This document shows positions 1 through 12,207 of a stretch of DNA of 64,000 bases, piece by piece. The DNA lies in assembly GCA_018466975.1 (NCBI GenBank), contig CM031552.1:558001-622000 (forward strand). The letters run 5' to 3'. This stretch comes from Sparassis latifolia (Eukaryota > Basidiomycota > Agaricomycetes > Polyporales > Sparassidaceae). The notes under the pieces are model-generated. The model made no database searches. It saw nothing but the letters and a program-made list of their open reading frames with translations, and was not told the DNA's origin. Within the stretch, counting starts at the first letter, position 1. Every line of letters starts with the position of its first letter. Made by a program: the position numbers and the translations under genes.

Positions 1-2247
1 GAGAGGTCGCGCGGAAGAGCAGGACCCCGACAATTGCTGCAATTTGTCCGATCCAAAATTCCTGAATTTTGGCCCTTATGTCCGCTGTCGGCGCACGCAT
101 CTTGGCCGCCAACCCACACATTTTGGGTTCAAATACCCGCACAAAGGATCAGGTGAGCCAAATTCAGTCCATTTGTACCGTAATCCGCATCCGGATCATA
201 GTGCAGCATATGCCGGGGTCCTGGAAGATCCCGGTGGCAACAGAAAAACACCCTTGCCAATATTTTGGGCAACTCTAACTCGTTGATGAGCGCTGTTCAG
301 TACCACAGGAAGCATTACCACTTTTATCCATTGGAAATAACCTGGCAAAAAGCATGGAAATCAATAATATATTTTCAGAGGAAAAACCTGGAGAAAAAAG
401 TGAGAAAAGAACAAAACATTCTCACGGTTTTTCCCTTGGAAATAAGTTGCCTACCATATCAGGCAACTGGACATGCCAGGACATGCCAAAACCCGGACAA
501 AATTACCATATTTGGCGACAAACTTATTTCCAGTGGGAAAACTGCGGAAATGCTTTGTTCTTTTACACATTTTTTCCTCATGTTTTTCCCGCAGTATAAC
601 TTTATTGATTTCCACACTTTTTCCAAGTTATTTCCTTGGGAAAAAAGGGGTTATGCGTCCTGTGTACCGTTACTGAGTGATATTCTGCAGACATCTATTG
701 CGTACTGATAGCTTATGTAAGTATCACGGCCGACGTTTACGAGTCTACTATGCCCTACCGTCCCATCGGCAACCCCCCCAAGTCGGCAGTAACGCGTTAT
801 GTCACCCATCAGTCACCCATTTCGCACGTCAGCGTGATAACATCGTGACACAGGTAGTCTGCTTTCTGACGCGGAGGTCGGACAATTTAGACGGAGCCTG
901 AAATTTACTAAGGATTCGATACACCGGCAGTTCAAATCAATAAGCCTGCGGTTACAACCCGTTCCATTGCCGACGGGCGCTTACGACCTCTGCCAGTGGG
1001 CCCGCTCAGCGCTCAGCGGCCGCTCACCCTTGGAACTTCATTAATGCACCTGCTGGCTCGTCGACTCATGCATTCATCTTTGTACTGCGGGAAACAGACA
1101 TTGCGGCAGCATAATCTGACCATGTTCTGAAGTTTGGTGAGTATAACTTGAATGCTGCTGCCGAGGAGTGGGAGGTCAGCAGATGATATTCATCAGCTTC
1201 GACACCGCAGTTCTTCTCGTTTGACTGCCATAACATTAATTACAATGCAACCTACACAAGATTATAAGGTTCATCCACCTTGGCATACATGCCCTGTCAA
1301 TCATATGGCTTTACCCTTGCAGTAGTGCATGAGGATGAATGTACCCCACTGATTGATTCTTATTTCTATGTACAGTATCACAGTATTCCCAATAAATATA
1401 GCTGGTCAAAATTTTTCTGAGGCAAACCAGAATGTATGGCACACACATACCACAACTAAGCATGTTTTCCATTCCGTGAGACGCAGTGCGACGCGTCTGT
1501 AGGAGGGACGCGTTTTTCGTTTGTCATTGCACGTGATATGCCGATCGGCAGTGACCGACCTCTTAGAAAGACCCCCATTAAGGAAAGCAGATGTCAGATA
1601 CGGATATCCTGAGGTACGAAGGTTGAAGCAGAGTAGCTACACTGCCTTTGGGAGACTAGACACAGGGTGATAAAACTTGATTTTTCGCCGAAAACAGAAC
1701 TCGGTCAATACTAGACCGTCCGCCATCGTTCAAGTTCACAATTGTTTGAGATATACCAGTACAAACATATATGAAGAAGGTAAGCAAGGGGACCGGAAAC
1801 GGGGGAGGTATGCTGGGGTGCCGACTTGTAGGGGGGTGCCAATGGGACGGTAGGGCATAGTATGACTTGTTCGCGCTGAGCCGCTGTCCCGGGAGCGTTG
1901 GAACCCTTGAGTATGGGTGGATAAGTGTGGTGCGGTGGACTAATCCAACTTGTCATTTCCACGAACAGATTTGAAGTAATCAATGCAGGAGATTGTCCAC
2001 GTTGACTGGTAGGCTCGCAGGTCATGTTGAAGACAGAGGATGGCCACGTCCTACATGTAGGTACTGCTCGTCATACACCCGGGAATACGACCTGACCATA
2101 CATAATAAGATACACGATAGCTGCATCGTACATACTGTACGTTAGACAAATTGCGTCCTAAGGGAAATAGCACGCACTTTATGGTAATATCCGATACGAA
2201 ACTGGTCGATACAACGGAGCTACAATTTTCATGGACATAAGAAAGAG
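1..2247. other. Gene-poor stretch with a foldback repeat
   Basis: No reading frame here gives a convincing protein after trying fungal-type introns. The only clear structure is the inverted repeat at 328-640, listed separately. Short open frames on both strands lack recognisable motifs and overlap one another. Confidence 0.5.
328..640. repeat. Foldback/MITE-like inverted repeat
   Basis: The arm at about 328-451 is an imperfect reverse complement of the arm at about 514-640. Shared blocks include TTGGAAATAA, GGAAATCAATAA and AAAAGAACAAA, in the same order when the right arm is inverted. A loop of about 60 bp lies between them. The arms are A/T-rich homopurine/homopyrimidine runs. It has no coding capacity. 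A non-autonomous DNA transposon relic is the likeliest origin, but I see no clear target duplication. Confidence 0.6.
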
Positions 2248-3039
2248 TCATGGAGGAAGGGCTGCATTCGCGTCCATTTCTTCCTGCTCATGAGCAGGTG
2301 GTGCATGTTCAGCAGTACCTCCAACTGCACGAACGGCATCCATGCCCTCACGCCGGCTCTCTCCCTCAACGGCCGGTATAGGTGGTGACTGGTTCGAAGT
2401 TTGGCACCCCACCTTCCGAAAAACGTCGGGTGCATTGGCATCTGTGATGTTTGCAACCTCCTCGTCAATCTCACAGGACGGGGGACCCTGCCAGGGTAAA
2501 ACGACTCAACGAGTACTGACCTGTCTGCGGGGCGATCTCGGAAGTGACTTTCCTATCTTCAGATAGAATCTTCTTCACAGAGTCACGTATTCCGGTTGCA
2601 AATACAGGGTCGGAGAGCATGGCCACGTCTGCCACTGCACGTTCCACTATGGGGTACCTACACCACTGAGTAATTTCCGGCTATGATGACACATGGAACA
2701 TACCTGTCCAACTCTTGCATGAGCTCCCTGGATGCTGCCGCATCAGGCATGTACTGAAGCTTCTGGTCTGATGCTAGCTTCTGCCTGGTGATATCCTCTA
2801 CTCGTGCCATGAAAGACGCGATCCCTTCCTAGAAGGTCTAGCGTTGAAAACTACCAACGAGTGAGGCACGCTAGATGTAAGACCCACGCCATTACGAAAC
2901 TGAGACAACAACTCTCGTCGGAGCCGGTCGAATTCACCAGACTTCTTGAATCTGGTGGAGCTGGGGTCAGAAATAATCGACTTGGACAGGCTTGAACAAC
3001 GCACTCGTCAACAAGTTGTGTGGGATTAATGATAGCCAT
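2248..3039 (-). CDS. SHG1: SHG1/BOD1-like COMPASS subunit
   Basis: Five exons read 3039-3005, 2951-2888, 2828-2704, 2657-2521 and 2441-2248, giving 184 residues. The N-terminal half (PTQLVDEFKKSGEFDRLRRE, then FMARVEDITRQKL) matches my memory of the SHG1 domain of the Set1/COMPASS histone H3K4 methyltransferase complex, also related to metazoan BOD1. The C-terminal half is acidic and low complexity (EGESRREGMDAV, HEQEEMDANAALPP), which suggests a disordered tail. All exon phases fit with GT-AG introns of 46-79 nt. It is divergent to HEM12 and shares a promoter of about 360 bp. Family assignment is by eye; exon structure is firmer than the name. Confidence 0.65.
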
Positions 3040-3396
3040 TCCGAAATAGATACAGTCGACAATTCATGTACAGTGAAGGATACAAAGTTGAGAGGAAAGG
3101 ACTAGCTAACTGAAAGTTGCTCAAAAGTAGAGCCGCCACCATTACACAAGCCATGTGAGCGCCAATCTAATCTAGGAGATGTTCCATGTGAATTTCTCCA
3201 AGATCATCGCCCAACACCATGAGGCTGCTTCGAATTCTGCTTCCTAGGCCTCCCTCTCACCGGACTTGACGTTCAAGTTGTATCGACTCGTCGATTGGCT
3301 TGCTAAACGTTGAAGTATACCTGTAATCTGAACTGAGGTCGGTTTCGCGACTCATTTTCGCCGAATATTGCTTGAATCGTATTTGGTAGAAACACC
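3040..3396. promoter_or_regulatory. Shared divergent promoter SHG1-like / HEM12
   Basis: This 357-bp stretch separates two start codons on opposite strands, so it must hold both promoters and 5' leaders. I see no clean TATA box. The HEM12 start is in a good fungal context (CACCATGG). Confidence 0.45.
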
Positions 3397-4650
3397 ATGG
3401 CCGCCGATCTAACGTTTCCTCCGATGAAGAACGACCTCCTGCTGCGAGCTGCAAGAGGTACGCTCTGTGCGACAACAATGTCTCTGGCATGAAACAACTT
3501 CTTCGTTTATAGGCGAAGAAACAGAGCGCGCCCCGGTATGGGTCATGAGACAGGCGGGGAGATACCTTCCTGGTACGAATTCCCGTCGGAATATCATCCA
3601 TATTGCTGAAAATTTCCTCACAGAGTTCCATAAGGTCCGCGCGCATCACAGTTTCTTCGAGATATGCCGAACACCCGAGTTGGCTATGGAGCTCACTCTC
3701 CAACCGATCCGCCGCTACTCAGGCCTAATAGATGCTGCCATTATCTTTAGCGATATTCTCGTCGTCCCGCAAGCATTAGGCATGGAGGTGGAGATGAACC
3801 CCGGTCCACACTTTCCCGATCCGCTGAACACACCTGAGGACCTTTCCAAGCTCCGCGCTGACGTCGACGTGAATAAAGAGCTCGGATATGTCTTCGACGC
3901 GATCACTATAACGAGGAAGGCCCTCGACGGAGAGGTACCCTTGATCGGCTTCTGTGGTGCGCCCTGGACGCTGTTCTCGTACATGGTGGAAGGAGGCAGC
4001 AGCAAGACGTTCACGAAGTGCAAGTCGTGGCTCTTCAGGTACCCAGAGGAATCTAAGGCGCTTCTTCTGCGCATAGCGGATGTCTGCGTAGACTTCCTAG
4101 TGGGACAGGTCAAGGCCGGAGCACAGGCGAGCAACGTGCATTTTTATCTCAGCTCTCATCTCACATTTATTCCTAGCTGCTCCAAATATTTGACTCCTGG
4201 GCTGGCGAGCTCGCGCCGCACCACTTCCAAGAGTTTTCTCTCCCCTCCCTTCAGCGCATATCGTTAGGCGTTCGCCGGAAGCTTTCAGCAGAGAAGATTC
4301 CCCTCGTACCCATGACGGTATTTCCGAAAGGCGCAAACTCGGAGCTTGCCTCGCTCGCACACGAAGGAGGCTACGACGTCATCGGCCTCGACTGGTGCAT
4401 CGAGCCTTCGGAGGCGCGGCGGCTCGTGGGAGACAAGGTCGCTGTGCAGGGCAATCTTGACCCGAACGTGCTGTATGGTGGCCGAGAGTCTATCGAAAGA
4501 GAGGTCAAGCGAATGTGTGCGAGTTTTAAGGGTGGGAAAGGCACAAAGGCCTGGATAGCCAACCTGGGACACGGTATCACACCTGGCGTAGATCCTGATG
4601 ACCTGAAGTGGTTCTTCGAGTGCGTACACAAGTACTCGTCCAATGCTTAA
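3397..4650 (+). CDS. HEM12: Uroporphyrinogen decarboxylase
   Basis: It catalyses the fifth step of haem synthesis, decarboxylating uroporphyrinogen III to coproporphyrinogen III in the cytosol. Exons 3397-3457, 3513-3572, 3624-4126 and 4177-4650 give 365 residues, the normal family length. The N-terminus has the signature with the catalytic arginines ([13 protein letters not shown]), followed by the [15 protein letters not shown] segment and [13 protein letters not shown]. The C-terminus keeps [16 protein letters not shown] and GNLDPNVL. The chosen start gives [21 protein letters not shown] and a good Kozak context. The third intron appears to use a GC donor at 4127 (see findings). Identification is very secure. 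Confidence 0.97.
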
Positions 4651-4969
4651 GAGATCTCGCTCTTGCCATGAGGGAACGTATGAATAGCGAAGGGCATAAC
4701 GTAGTCATAAGTTGCATGTATCACTATGTACGCGATCGCAAAGAGAGATGCATTCGAGCGGGCAAGCTTCCAGAAACTGATGCCAGAGTCCCGTCAGAGG
4801 AAAAGGTTGCAAGGAGAGGGTGCACGATAAACCGATGATAGCAGTGATCGGATGCGCCAAAACAAGACAGCAGTAGATAGTTACGATGCAGCGAGATTAA
4901 AGGAAGGATCACAGTCAAGAAGATCGAATATAAACAAGTGGAAAATCAGGACCAGCCTTTCGCATCGTG

Positions 4970-7235
4970 TCATGCGACAACGTCCGCAGCACTGAAACTA
5001 CTCCGTCTGCGCCGTACATTCCTCAAATTCGGCCGCTCCGACTTCGAACCCGGCACAACCACTGCGGCAGCATTCGTGGTCATCCAAGCACCCGGTGCTG
5101 CAGACTTGACTGCAGCACCAACGGCAACAGGGGTTTCCTGCACCGACGCCGTAGAATTATGATGGCCTCTTCTGGGTATAAGCGTCGGAAGCCGAGATGG
5201 GGTGGGCGATGGTGGATTTCTCAAGCGGCGGGATGTCGTTGCATTCGCGGTGGTGGACGATGCTTCGGAAGGAACCATCCCCCTCGCACTCACGCCATTG
5301 CCGAGTCTTGGGACCTTGTTTGGCGACTGCCCAGTCGTCTTGTTCGGTTTCACCGTCCCAAGTGCGGTGCCAGCCCGCCGCACCGCTGCACCGGCAGTCG
5401 AGCGTGTAACCCTAGTTGGGCGCTGCTCGGACACAGCAAGGCGAGAAGTCTGGCTGCGGCTTGCCGAGGCCTTCGTCTTCGCACGTCGAGCAGGTGCGGT
5501 ACCAAGCGTGGGCAGAACATCGTCCGTATCCTCAACTTCGGAATCCGAAGCAACACGCTTGGCCGCAGGCGTCTTGCGTGGCTGACCTGGAGGGGAGATC
5601 GCTCGCGCATGTGCGGTAGCAGCAGCGATGTGGCGGCTCGGGGTCACGGGAGGAACTGGTAATGGTGTGGAAGGAGTGACGATAACAGTTGCTGTAGCAT
5701 TCGTTACGTCTCCACCGGTATCCATTGCGTCCTCCGCTTCCATTGGTGGAGTGGCCGGAGCGATAATTGCAGTGGCTGCGAGGACTGCCATGGACTGCTG
5801 TTTCTTCATCTCGTCCACAGCAGCCCATTTACACCACTCCAGTTGCTTGAGGTACATGTATTGTTGTTGAGGACCAACCACGCTCCCCGGACGGACTATC
5901 CGCATGAAAGCGATGGCTTCGTTTGCCGTGAAGCCGTATTTCCATACCAGATACGCACCGACCAATGTCCCTGTGCGACCAAGGCCGGCTTTACACTGAG
6001 ATTAAGCACAGAATATGATTGAGAGAAAGTTACGGGTGGGAATACTCTCAAAGCTTGAGGTACTTACATGTATGGCCACGGCATCTCCTGCTTCGACGAT
6101 TTCGTCCACCAAGTCGATGAACTTCCTCACAATCTCGTCCGTGGGGTTAGTTCCGTCATCGAAGTACAGCTCCGTGTGATTGATCCCACGATCTAGAAAC
6201 ACCTGCCGATCGTAGAGTGCGTGGTTCAGACGAATGACGAGCCTAACGTTGCGCCTCTCGAAGTAGTCCAGACAATTAAGGAATGGGGCTGGCAGTTTGC
6301 GCTGTAAAGCGTGACTATTCGGGCCTGTAGAAGATGGACACCCAGGACCAACTTGTGTCTCTTTCTTCTCCTTCTCTTTCTTGATCCATAGTGGATCTAC
6401 CGGCGACGCGAATGCGATGAAGTTTGGTGTGAGCCAATTCCAGTCGCCATTCTCCACCTTCTCGTAATATTCGTAATCTTCGACATCAAATTCGTTCATG
6501 TCACATAGGCCATTCTGCATCGCTTTGTACAGGCCCCAGAGGCAGTCCTGTATACTGAGATTGAAATCTGATCGTCCGCGGCCAGCATCTCGGAAGGGCA
6601 TGAACTCCATCTCTGCGATGGGGTGGAACGCTTCCCATGGAGGTCGCTGTTGGACAATCATCTGAGAGTACCCATGATCTAAATGCGTGAGTGAGATCAA
6701 AATCACGTAGCATACGTACCACGTAAAGTGCCATAAGAAGTGCTGCATTGGCCTTCTTTTGTGGGTCGTTGGATGCGTATAGTACAAGGCGATAAGACGA
6801 GAGGGCTTGATCCTAGACATCAAGAGGCATCAATATCATACAAATAAAGTAATGACGATGACGCACCTGAAGCAACTCATGAATCAATATACAGGCCTTA
6901 TACACCATGGCAAGATTCAGAGGTCCCCAGTCTTGAAAGAAAGACAAGTAGAGAAGCCGGTCGTCAATTGTGAAGTAGTAGTACTTCGCATCGTCATCTG
7001 GTGTTGGCACAGATGATCCCCTCGCCGCACCGCGTACTAAAGGAACGTGTTCCGGGTCGTCAGCCAAGCGATTGAGGATGTCCGATCGTGGAGAAGGATG
7101 GGGAAACGACGTAAAATATAATCTGAAATATGGTTGGATTTCAACGCGGGCGTCTAAGTTATGCTGGGGCGAAACACAAAGCGAAGAAACGCACCTGCCA
7201 CCAAAATGACAGAGCGGCTCGCACGAAGGAGCCAT
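4970..7235 (-). CDS. CDC14: Cdc14 dual-specificity phosphatase
   Basis: It removes Cdk-type phospho-Ser/Pro marks at mitotic exit and cytokinesis, acting in nucleolus, spindle poles and septum. Exons 7235-7195, 7122-6867, 6812-6720, 6661-6068 and 5995-4970 give about 669 residues. The N-terminal half has [10 protein letters not shown] and [21 protein letters not shown]. The C-terminal domain carries the P-loop [12 protein letters not shown], with catalytic Cys and Arg, then [31 protein letters not shown] sequence. The last 250 residues are basic, Ser/Thr/Pro-rich and probably disordered, as in other fungal Cdc14s. The fourth intron falls between the His and catalytic Cys codons. The start is the least certain part. 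Confidence 0.93.
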
Positions 7236-7576
7236 CTGGAGGTAGCAACAGAGGGATAGTAAGAGAGGAGGCTGAATCCAAATGGGCGAATTGCAGGTTT
7301 ATGGCGGCCACTGGCGCGTAGTCACGAGACCAACACGCGGCTACCGTCCCTCCTGCACGCGCCTTCGCGTGATCGTTTCACTTACCAAGCTCGGCCATCC
7401 TTCTCTAGTCATCCCTCGAGTCGCTCAGAGCATCGCGATTTGACTTGCTCCCTGTGTATTGTTACATGCAGACGAGGCAATACTACACTATTATACTGTA
7501 CAAGGAACACCTGAATAAATGACCATGTATCAAATACGTGTCAAAGCAGATAGAAAGAGACAAGAGTCCTGCAGCA

Positions 7577-9985
7577 TTACCCAACGCTACCTGCTGGTCG
7601 TGCATTTCCACTCCACACTACAGACGAAGCGCCGGGATCCTCAGATTCCAACGTCTGAAGCGACTGGTTAGCAAATGGCCGCCAAAACGAAGAGTGACAT
7701 ACCTCGAGCAGCATACCCAGCACGTTGTCCACCTCTCCAGGAGGAACCCCACCACATCCTGCTCCAATTAAACGACGATAATCAGCCATTCTGCCGCTCG
7801 TACCCGCTTCTGCCTGGAATTTGACGATTCCGTCAAACATGTCTTTCCTCCTCTTCTTATGCGCAGCAAGCTCCCCTCTGAGCGTCTCGCACTCCGCGTG
7901 TATCATTTCTGGGTTCGAAGGTATGCCCGCATGCAAGGCGAGCAGATCCGAGATGTCTTCTGCTGAGGAAGGGGCGAATAGTTTTCCGTTCGCCGCGTCG
8001 CGGATGGCCTTTTCCCGTTCTTCCTCATCCTTTATCCACTTCTCCCATCCAAGACGATACCGCTTTCCCATCTTCACCTGGAGCTCCTCTTCCAATGTCT
8101 GCAGCCTTTGTTTCGCCTGTGGAAGGCTCTTAGCTTGCGCCTTCAACTGGGTGACTGCACGCTGGCTCTCGAGGATCTCCGCCTGGATATTCGTCAGAAG
8201 GGCGTTCGCCTGGTTCATGTCCCGCTCCTTGTCCTTTAGCTCTTGGTCAAAGGAGCCTGCTAGGCTGTCAAGCATCATCGCGACATCGTTGATGCAGCGC
8301 GTGGCAGCCTTCTGCCCCGTCGCCGAATAGTGTAATGGTGGTCGGTCGCCGTTAGCAGGGGCAAACGAGTAGTATGAAGGGGCATCGGGCGGTGGATATG
8401 CGGTCTGGGCATTCCGGAATGACATCGATAGCGAGCGAGAAGGTATTACGGGTGAGGACCGGTAGCGTTCATCTTCCAGGATGTAGTCCTCTGCTGACTT
8501 GCCGTCGCGATTCGCGATTTTGGGATCCGCTCCGTGATCAAGGAGAAGTTTGACTAGCCTTTTGCTCCTACACTTGGCGGCCATCGTCAGAGCGGTCTCC
8601 CCATCTTCGTCTTGGAAATTGATGATATCCTTAAGCTCATCAGGGTATTCCGCCAAACGAGTGAGGATGGTCTCCATGTAATATCGTGCGGCGTGCGTTT
8701 TCACCTTTATCATGGCGAGATCCACGATGTGATGGAATACGGTGCGGTTGGTGTTGTCGATGTTGAGAGTGGAGAGATGTAGTAGTTCGTAGAGTTCGGG
8801 AAACTTCCGTACGTCGTAGTTATTCGCGAACATCACGCTCCGCATGAGTGCTGTTTGGCCTGCCTTATTAACCTTATAAACCTCCGCGCCAGCCGTGAGT
8901 AATAGCTTCACGACGCGAATGCGCCCCATAGCACTTGCCCAATGTAATGCTGTGTGGCCATCTTCGTCGATTGCGGTGTTGGGGTCGAAATCGGGAGGGG
9001 GATTGAGCAGTATGTTCGGAATTTGGTTTGTGTCAGATATGAAATATTCAAGGATCTGTTCACCATAGCTGATGCCTTCGTGGAGGCCATTTTCTGCAGC
9101 AGTCTCGTGGTCAGATTCTTCTTGCTCGATAGCCGATGGTCGTTGTTTGCGTTTCCGGCTAGGCTGGGGAGGTGAGCGATACTGTTCGTTAATACCGTTC
9201 GACCCGATTACCGACGGCTCCGGGGTACTGCGAATCGGCGAAGGCGTGCGCGAACTGGAGGAAGCTTCAGAAGGGGAGGGGGTCATCGAACCATCTTCCG
9301 AGCCTCGCACCGATAGCGTGTCAATATCTGAGCCGTCGCCTGCATCTGTCTGATGTCGGCGGGACGAGCGCGTGTTCATCGTAGCACTTGCAGCAGATAC
9401 CTCTGTCACCGCTCGACGCGAACCCGGTTTGCCACTCTGGACGGCTACCAGGTGCTTAGGCGCCAGAGGAGGACTCTTCGCCTCGGGTTGGAAATCGATG
9501 ATGGGTCGGAGAAGCTGCTCACATCCATACAGCCTGGAAAGCGCGAGTCCTCGCTCAAGAGGGATCCAGGTACCTGTTTCGCGCGCGTGTCAAGCTCCAA
9601 CGCAATGTAGAGCTCTGGGAACGTCAAAGGAGACTTACCTTGGTACTTTCCATACCCGCCCTGCACCTTCTCGTGTTCCCCTTTCTGCACCTCGCGTTCG
9701 AGGATGCGCGTGCGTTGAGGTTTGTCGAATCCCGCAACCTTGAGAATCTGCGTCGCATTTAACCACGAATCCGAACGGCGTCGCATCACTGCCACCCCCT
9801 TGCACATCCTGCGGGCAGATATAAGAAGAAAGCGCGTCAAGTCGCGTCAATTTGACCCACATCTCGTAGACTGGGATACCACTATAAGTGGCCTACAGAT
9901 AACGAGTCCGGAGGATCAGCTGGGCTTCACTGGCGCCTGAGGCAGGTAAAACGGAAGTCACCTTGAAGATTTGGTGGTCCGGCAT
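7577..9985 (-). CDS. MBP1: APSES-ankyrin transcription factor, MBF subunit (Mbp1/Res-like)
   Basis: This is the DNA-binding subunit of the G1/S factor MBF, which binds MCB (ACGCGT-type) sites with a Swi6-like partner. Exons 9985-9962, 9892-9861, 9808-9639, 9573-7703 and 7663-7577 give 727 residues. Exon 1 is only 24 nt (MPDHQIFK), followed by [10 protein letters not shown]. The APSES/KilA-N winged helix is seen in [20 protein letters not shown] and [12 protein letters not shown]. Two or more ankyrin repeats lie mid-protein ([20 protein letters not shown] and [14 protein letters not shown]). A coiled coil follows ([19 protein letters not shown] region), as in the family. Which paralogue it is cannot be settled by eye. 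Confidence 0.93.
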
Positions 9986-10411
9986 ACGGCCTGCAGTACT
10001 GTGTCGTGGATGACACTATTGTCGTGAAGAAAGCTCGTAGGACAGTTCGTGTGGTCGAAGTGCGTCGATAGCAAGTGGCGGACGTGCGCTGTCGCGTTGA
10101 GAAGACTCGGAATGGACGCGTACGGCAACAATGACAAACGCGCGTGACAGGGAGCTCCAACTCGCGACTTGACCGTGCAAGATTGCTATTTCGCTGAGGT
10201 TGATTGCGGGCAGCGAAGGTGTGTTGGCTGCGTGTATCCCTTCTCGCGCTTTGGACGACGGACGGATCGGCAAAAACGATGGGAGACGGCTGCAGAGCCG
10301 AAGGCGACTCGCACACCTTGCGAATGCCAAATATGGCGAATTACATAAGCAAAAATTCGCATACTCGCGACACCGCGTCCACCGCATATTCACGCTGCAG
10401 CATTCGCCGCC
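9986..10411. promoter_or_regulatory. Divergent promoter MBP1-like / uL24m
   Basis: This 426-bp intergenic stretch lies between two start codons on opposite strands. Several ACGCG-containing sites occur (for example near 10109 and 10137), the core recognised by MBF, so autoregulation is possible. Dense CpG makes chance matches likely. Confidence 0.4.
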
Positions 10412-11703
10412 ATGCCTGTGACCAATGCACAGTTTCGTGCTGCCATCACATCCGTGGGATGGACGCGGAACTTTCTGCACTTGGATCCTATACCACGTCA
10501 CTGGACGATCCGTCAGAGCCGATCTGAGCCCAAGAATACCGCGGTCAAAGTGAAGGACAGAATCAAGTGGTGGAATATTGTCCCTGGTGATCAGGTTAGG
10601 TTGCGCGGAGACCCAGAGGGCACCATTCATGAGGTGGACAAGGTAAATAAGTTCAATAATCGGGTTTACCTAAAGAGAGAGGTGCAGCGCGAGGTATGTG
10701 CTAACACTCATGTCTGCGAAGCGCTACATATCCTGTCTGTCATTATACTAGTCGAACCCAAGCCCGCTCAAGGGGGGCTTTAATACCTCTAAGTCTGTCC
10801 CTTATTCAAGGTGCCAGTTACTTCTTGGAAGATACGAGTTTCCTCCGACCGAGGATTCTTTCCAGCCGCGACTTCTGCCGTATGTGTTGTAACTTGGAAG
10901 ATACCACGTCGTTAATCCCCCCCGCAGTGTGTTCGCAGCGCGGTTGGGTACCTCAAAGCCGTTTTGGGCTCAAAATGTCGGCCGATGGCAGTGGAATCGC
11001 TATGCCGTGGCTACTATCCCAAGATTACCTGATTTGATTCCGGGTGAGAAGGAGCGGACGCTGATTCCATGGCCAAAAGCTGAAAAACCGAGAATTCCTG
11101 ACCGTGCGCCCGATTGCACCACATGCGCGTTTCGCTTGCACTAATTCATATGCTGCGATAGCTACTCCGTACGACACGACGCAGGATGCTGTTACTGAGG
11201 TTACTTACATGCCTCCAAAACTACCGGCATATGGGGGTGTCAAGATCGTCATCCCATCCCGTCCATCTGAACACGCATACATCCGGTTGCTGATGAAGCC
11301 CGAGAAGTATGCCTACGATCCCTCTCAGCCAGTGGAGGTCCATCTAGTCAAGGAGCTGTCAAACCCCCACTCGCGTGCAAAGAAACAGGCCCGATGGAAA
11401 GCGCTCCAGGAACACAAACGCGCTTTGTTGAAGGAGTACACCAAGGCAGAATTGAAGGACCTCAAAGGCCGCACGAGACGAGAGGCACGTGCCGAGGGGA
11501 CCTGGAAATGGCGGGTGAAGCTGGCTGAAGAGCATAAGGCGGAGTTACTGCGCAGGTCAAAGAATCGTGGAGCGGAGGCGAGGTTACTGCGCAAGAGAGT
11601 GAGGAAGGCTCGCAAGGAGCTCAAACAGCGGGAGAGACTACGGAATCTCGTACTGGAGGAGGCGCCTAACCAAGTCGTACCTCCCACAGAGATCCCTGCG
11701 TAG
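10412..11703 (+). CDS. MRPL40: Mitochondrial large-subunit ribosomal protein uL24m
   Basis: Exons 10412-10693, 10752-10879, 10928-11103 and 11162-11703 give 375 residues. The KOW motif region is clear: VKVKDRIKWWNIVPGDQVRL followed by a charged HEVDKVNKFNNRVYLK turn, the bL24/uL24 fold that binds near the polypeptide exit tunnel. The basic C-terminal 150 residues form long Arg/Lys/Glu helices, an extension usual in mitochondrial ribosomal proteins. An N-terminal presequence is not obvious (MPVTNAQFRAAITS). All introns are 48-58 nt with matching phases. Confidence 0.85.
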
Positions 11704-12207
11704 TTCCAGGTCGACTTCCATTGCTTAGGTCTTCATACTTCTCCGGTCTACTTATTTGCTGCCCTACCTTGCGCGACCACGCGGCATCGTCACATTCTCT
11801 AAACTTCTCCCAAATAACGTGGTCATTCCGGCCGCCGTGGGTGTCACGTGCATCTTCCAGAGGAGTCGCACGCTGAGACGAACGCGAGTTGTGCCATTGA
11901 ATTTATGCAGTTCATAACTCGTGTAACAAGGATGAAAGTGATGCTTGAATATTTTGAGCAGAGATAAACCAGAGGGGGAGTCCAACATACTCACCTTCCA
12001 TGTATGGGAATCTCGCTTGTCAAGTCGGAAGGAGATATATCGGGCGGATCACCCGGCCGGCCGCTGGAATTTGACCCACAGTCAGCCCGCTGCTTACTCA
12101 AAGAAGGGGAACAACCATGCCGTCCACTTCCTGGCAATGCCATCATAGAAATAGAACTCTCTTGCGTCTTTCTCAGGGACTGTCATATCATTCCCTTCCT
12201 GCGTGAT
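11704..12207. other. Intergenic, no gene seen
   Basis: This stretch holds the 3' region of uL24m and the promoter of the MFS gene. No exon-like coding segment and no repeat was recognised. Confidence 0.5.

Noticed and set aside
4967..5662. Plus-strand frames over the CDC14 3' part
   Set aside because: They are antisense shadows of the low-complexity CDC14 tail.
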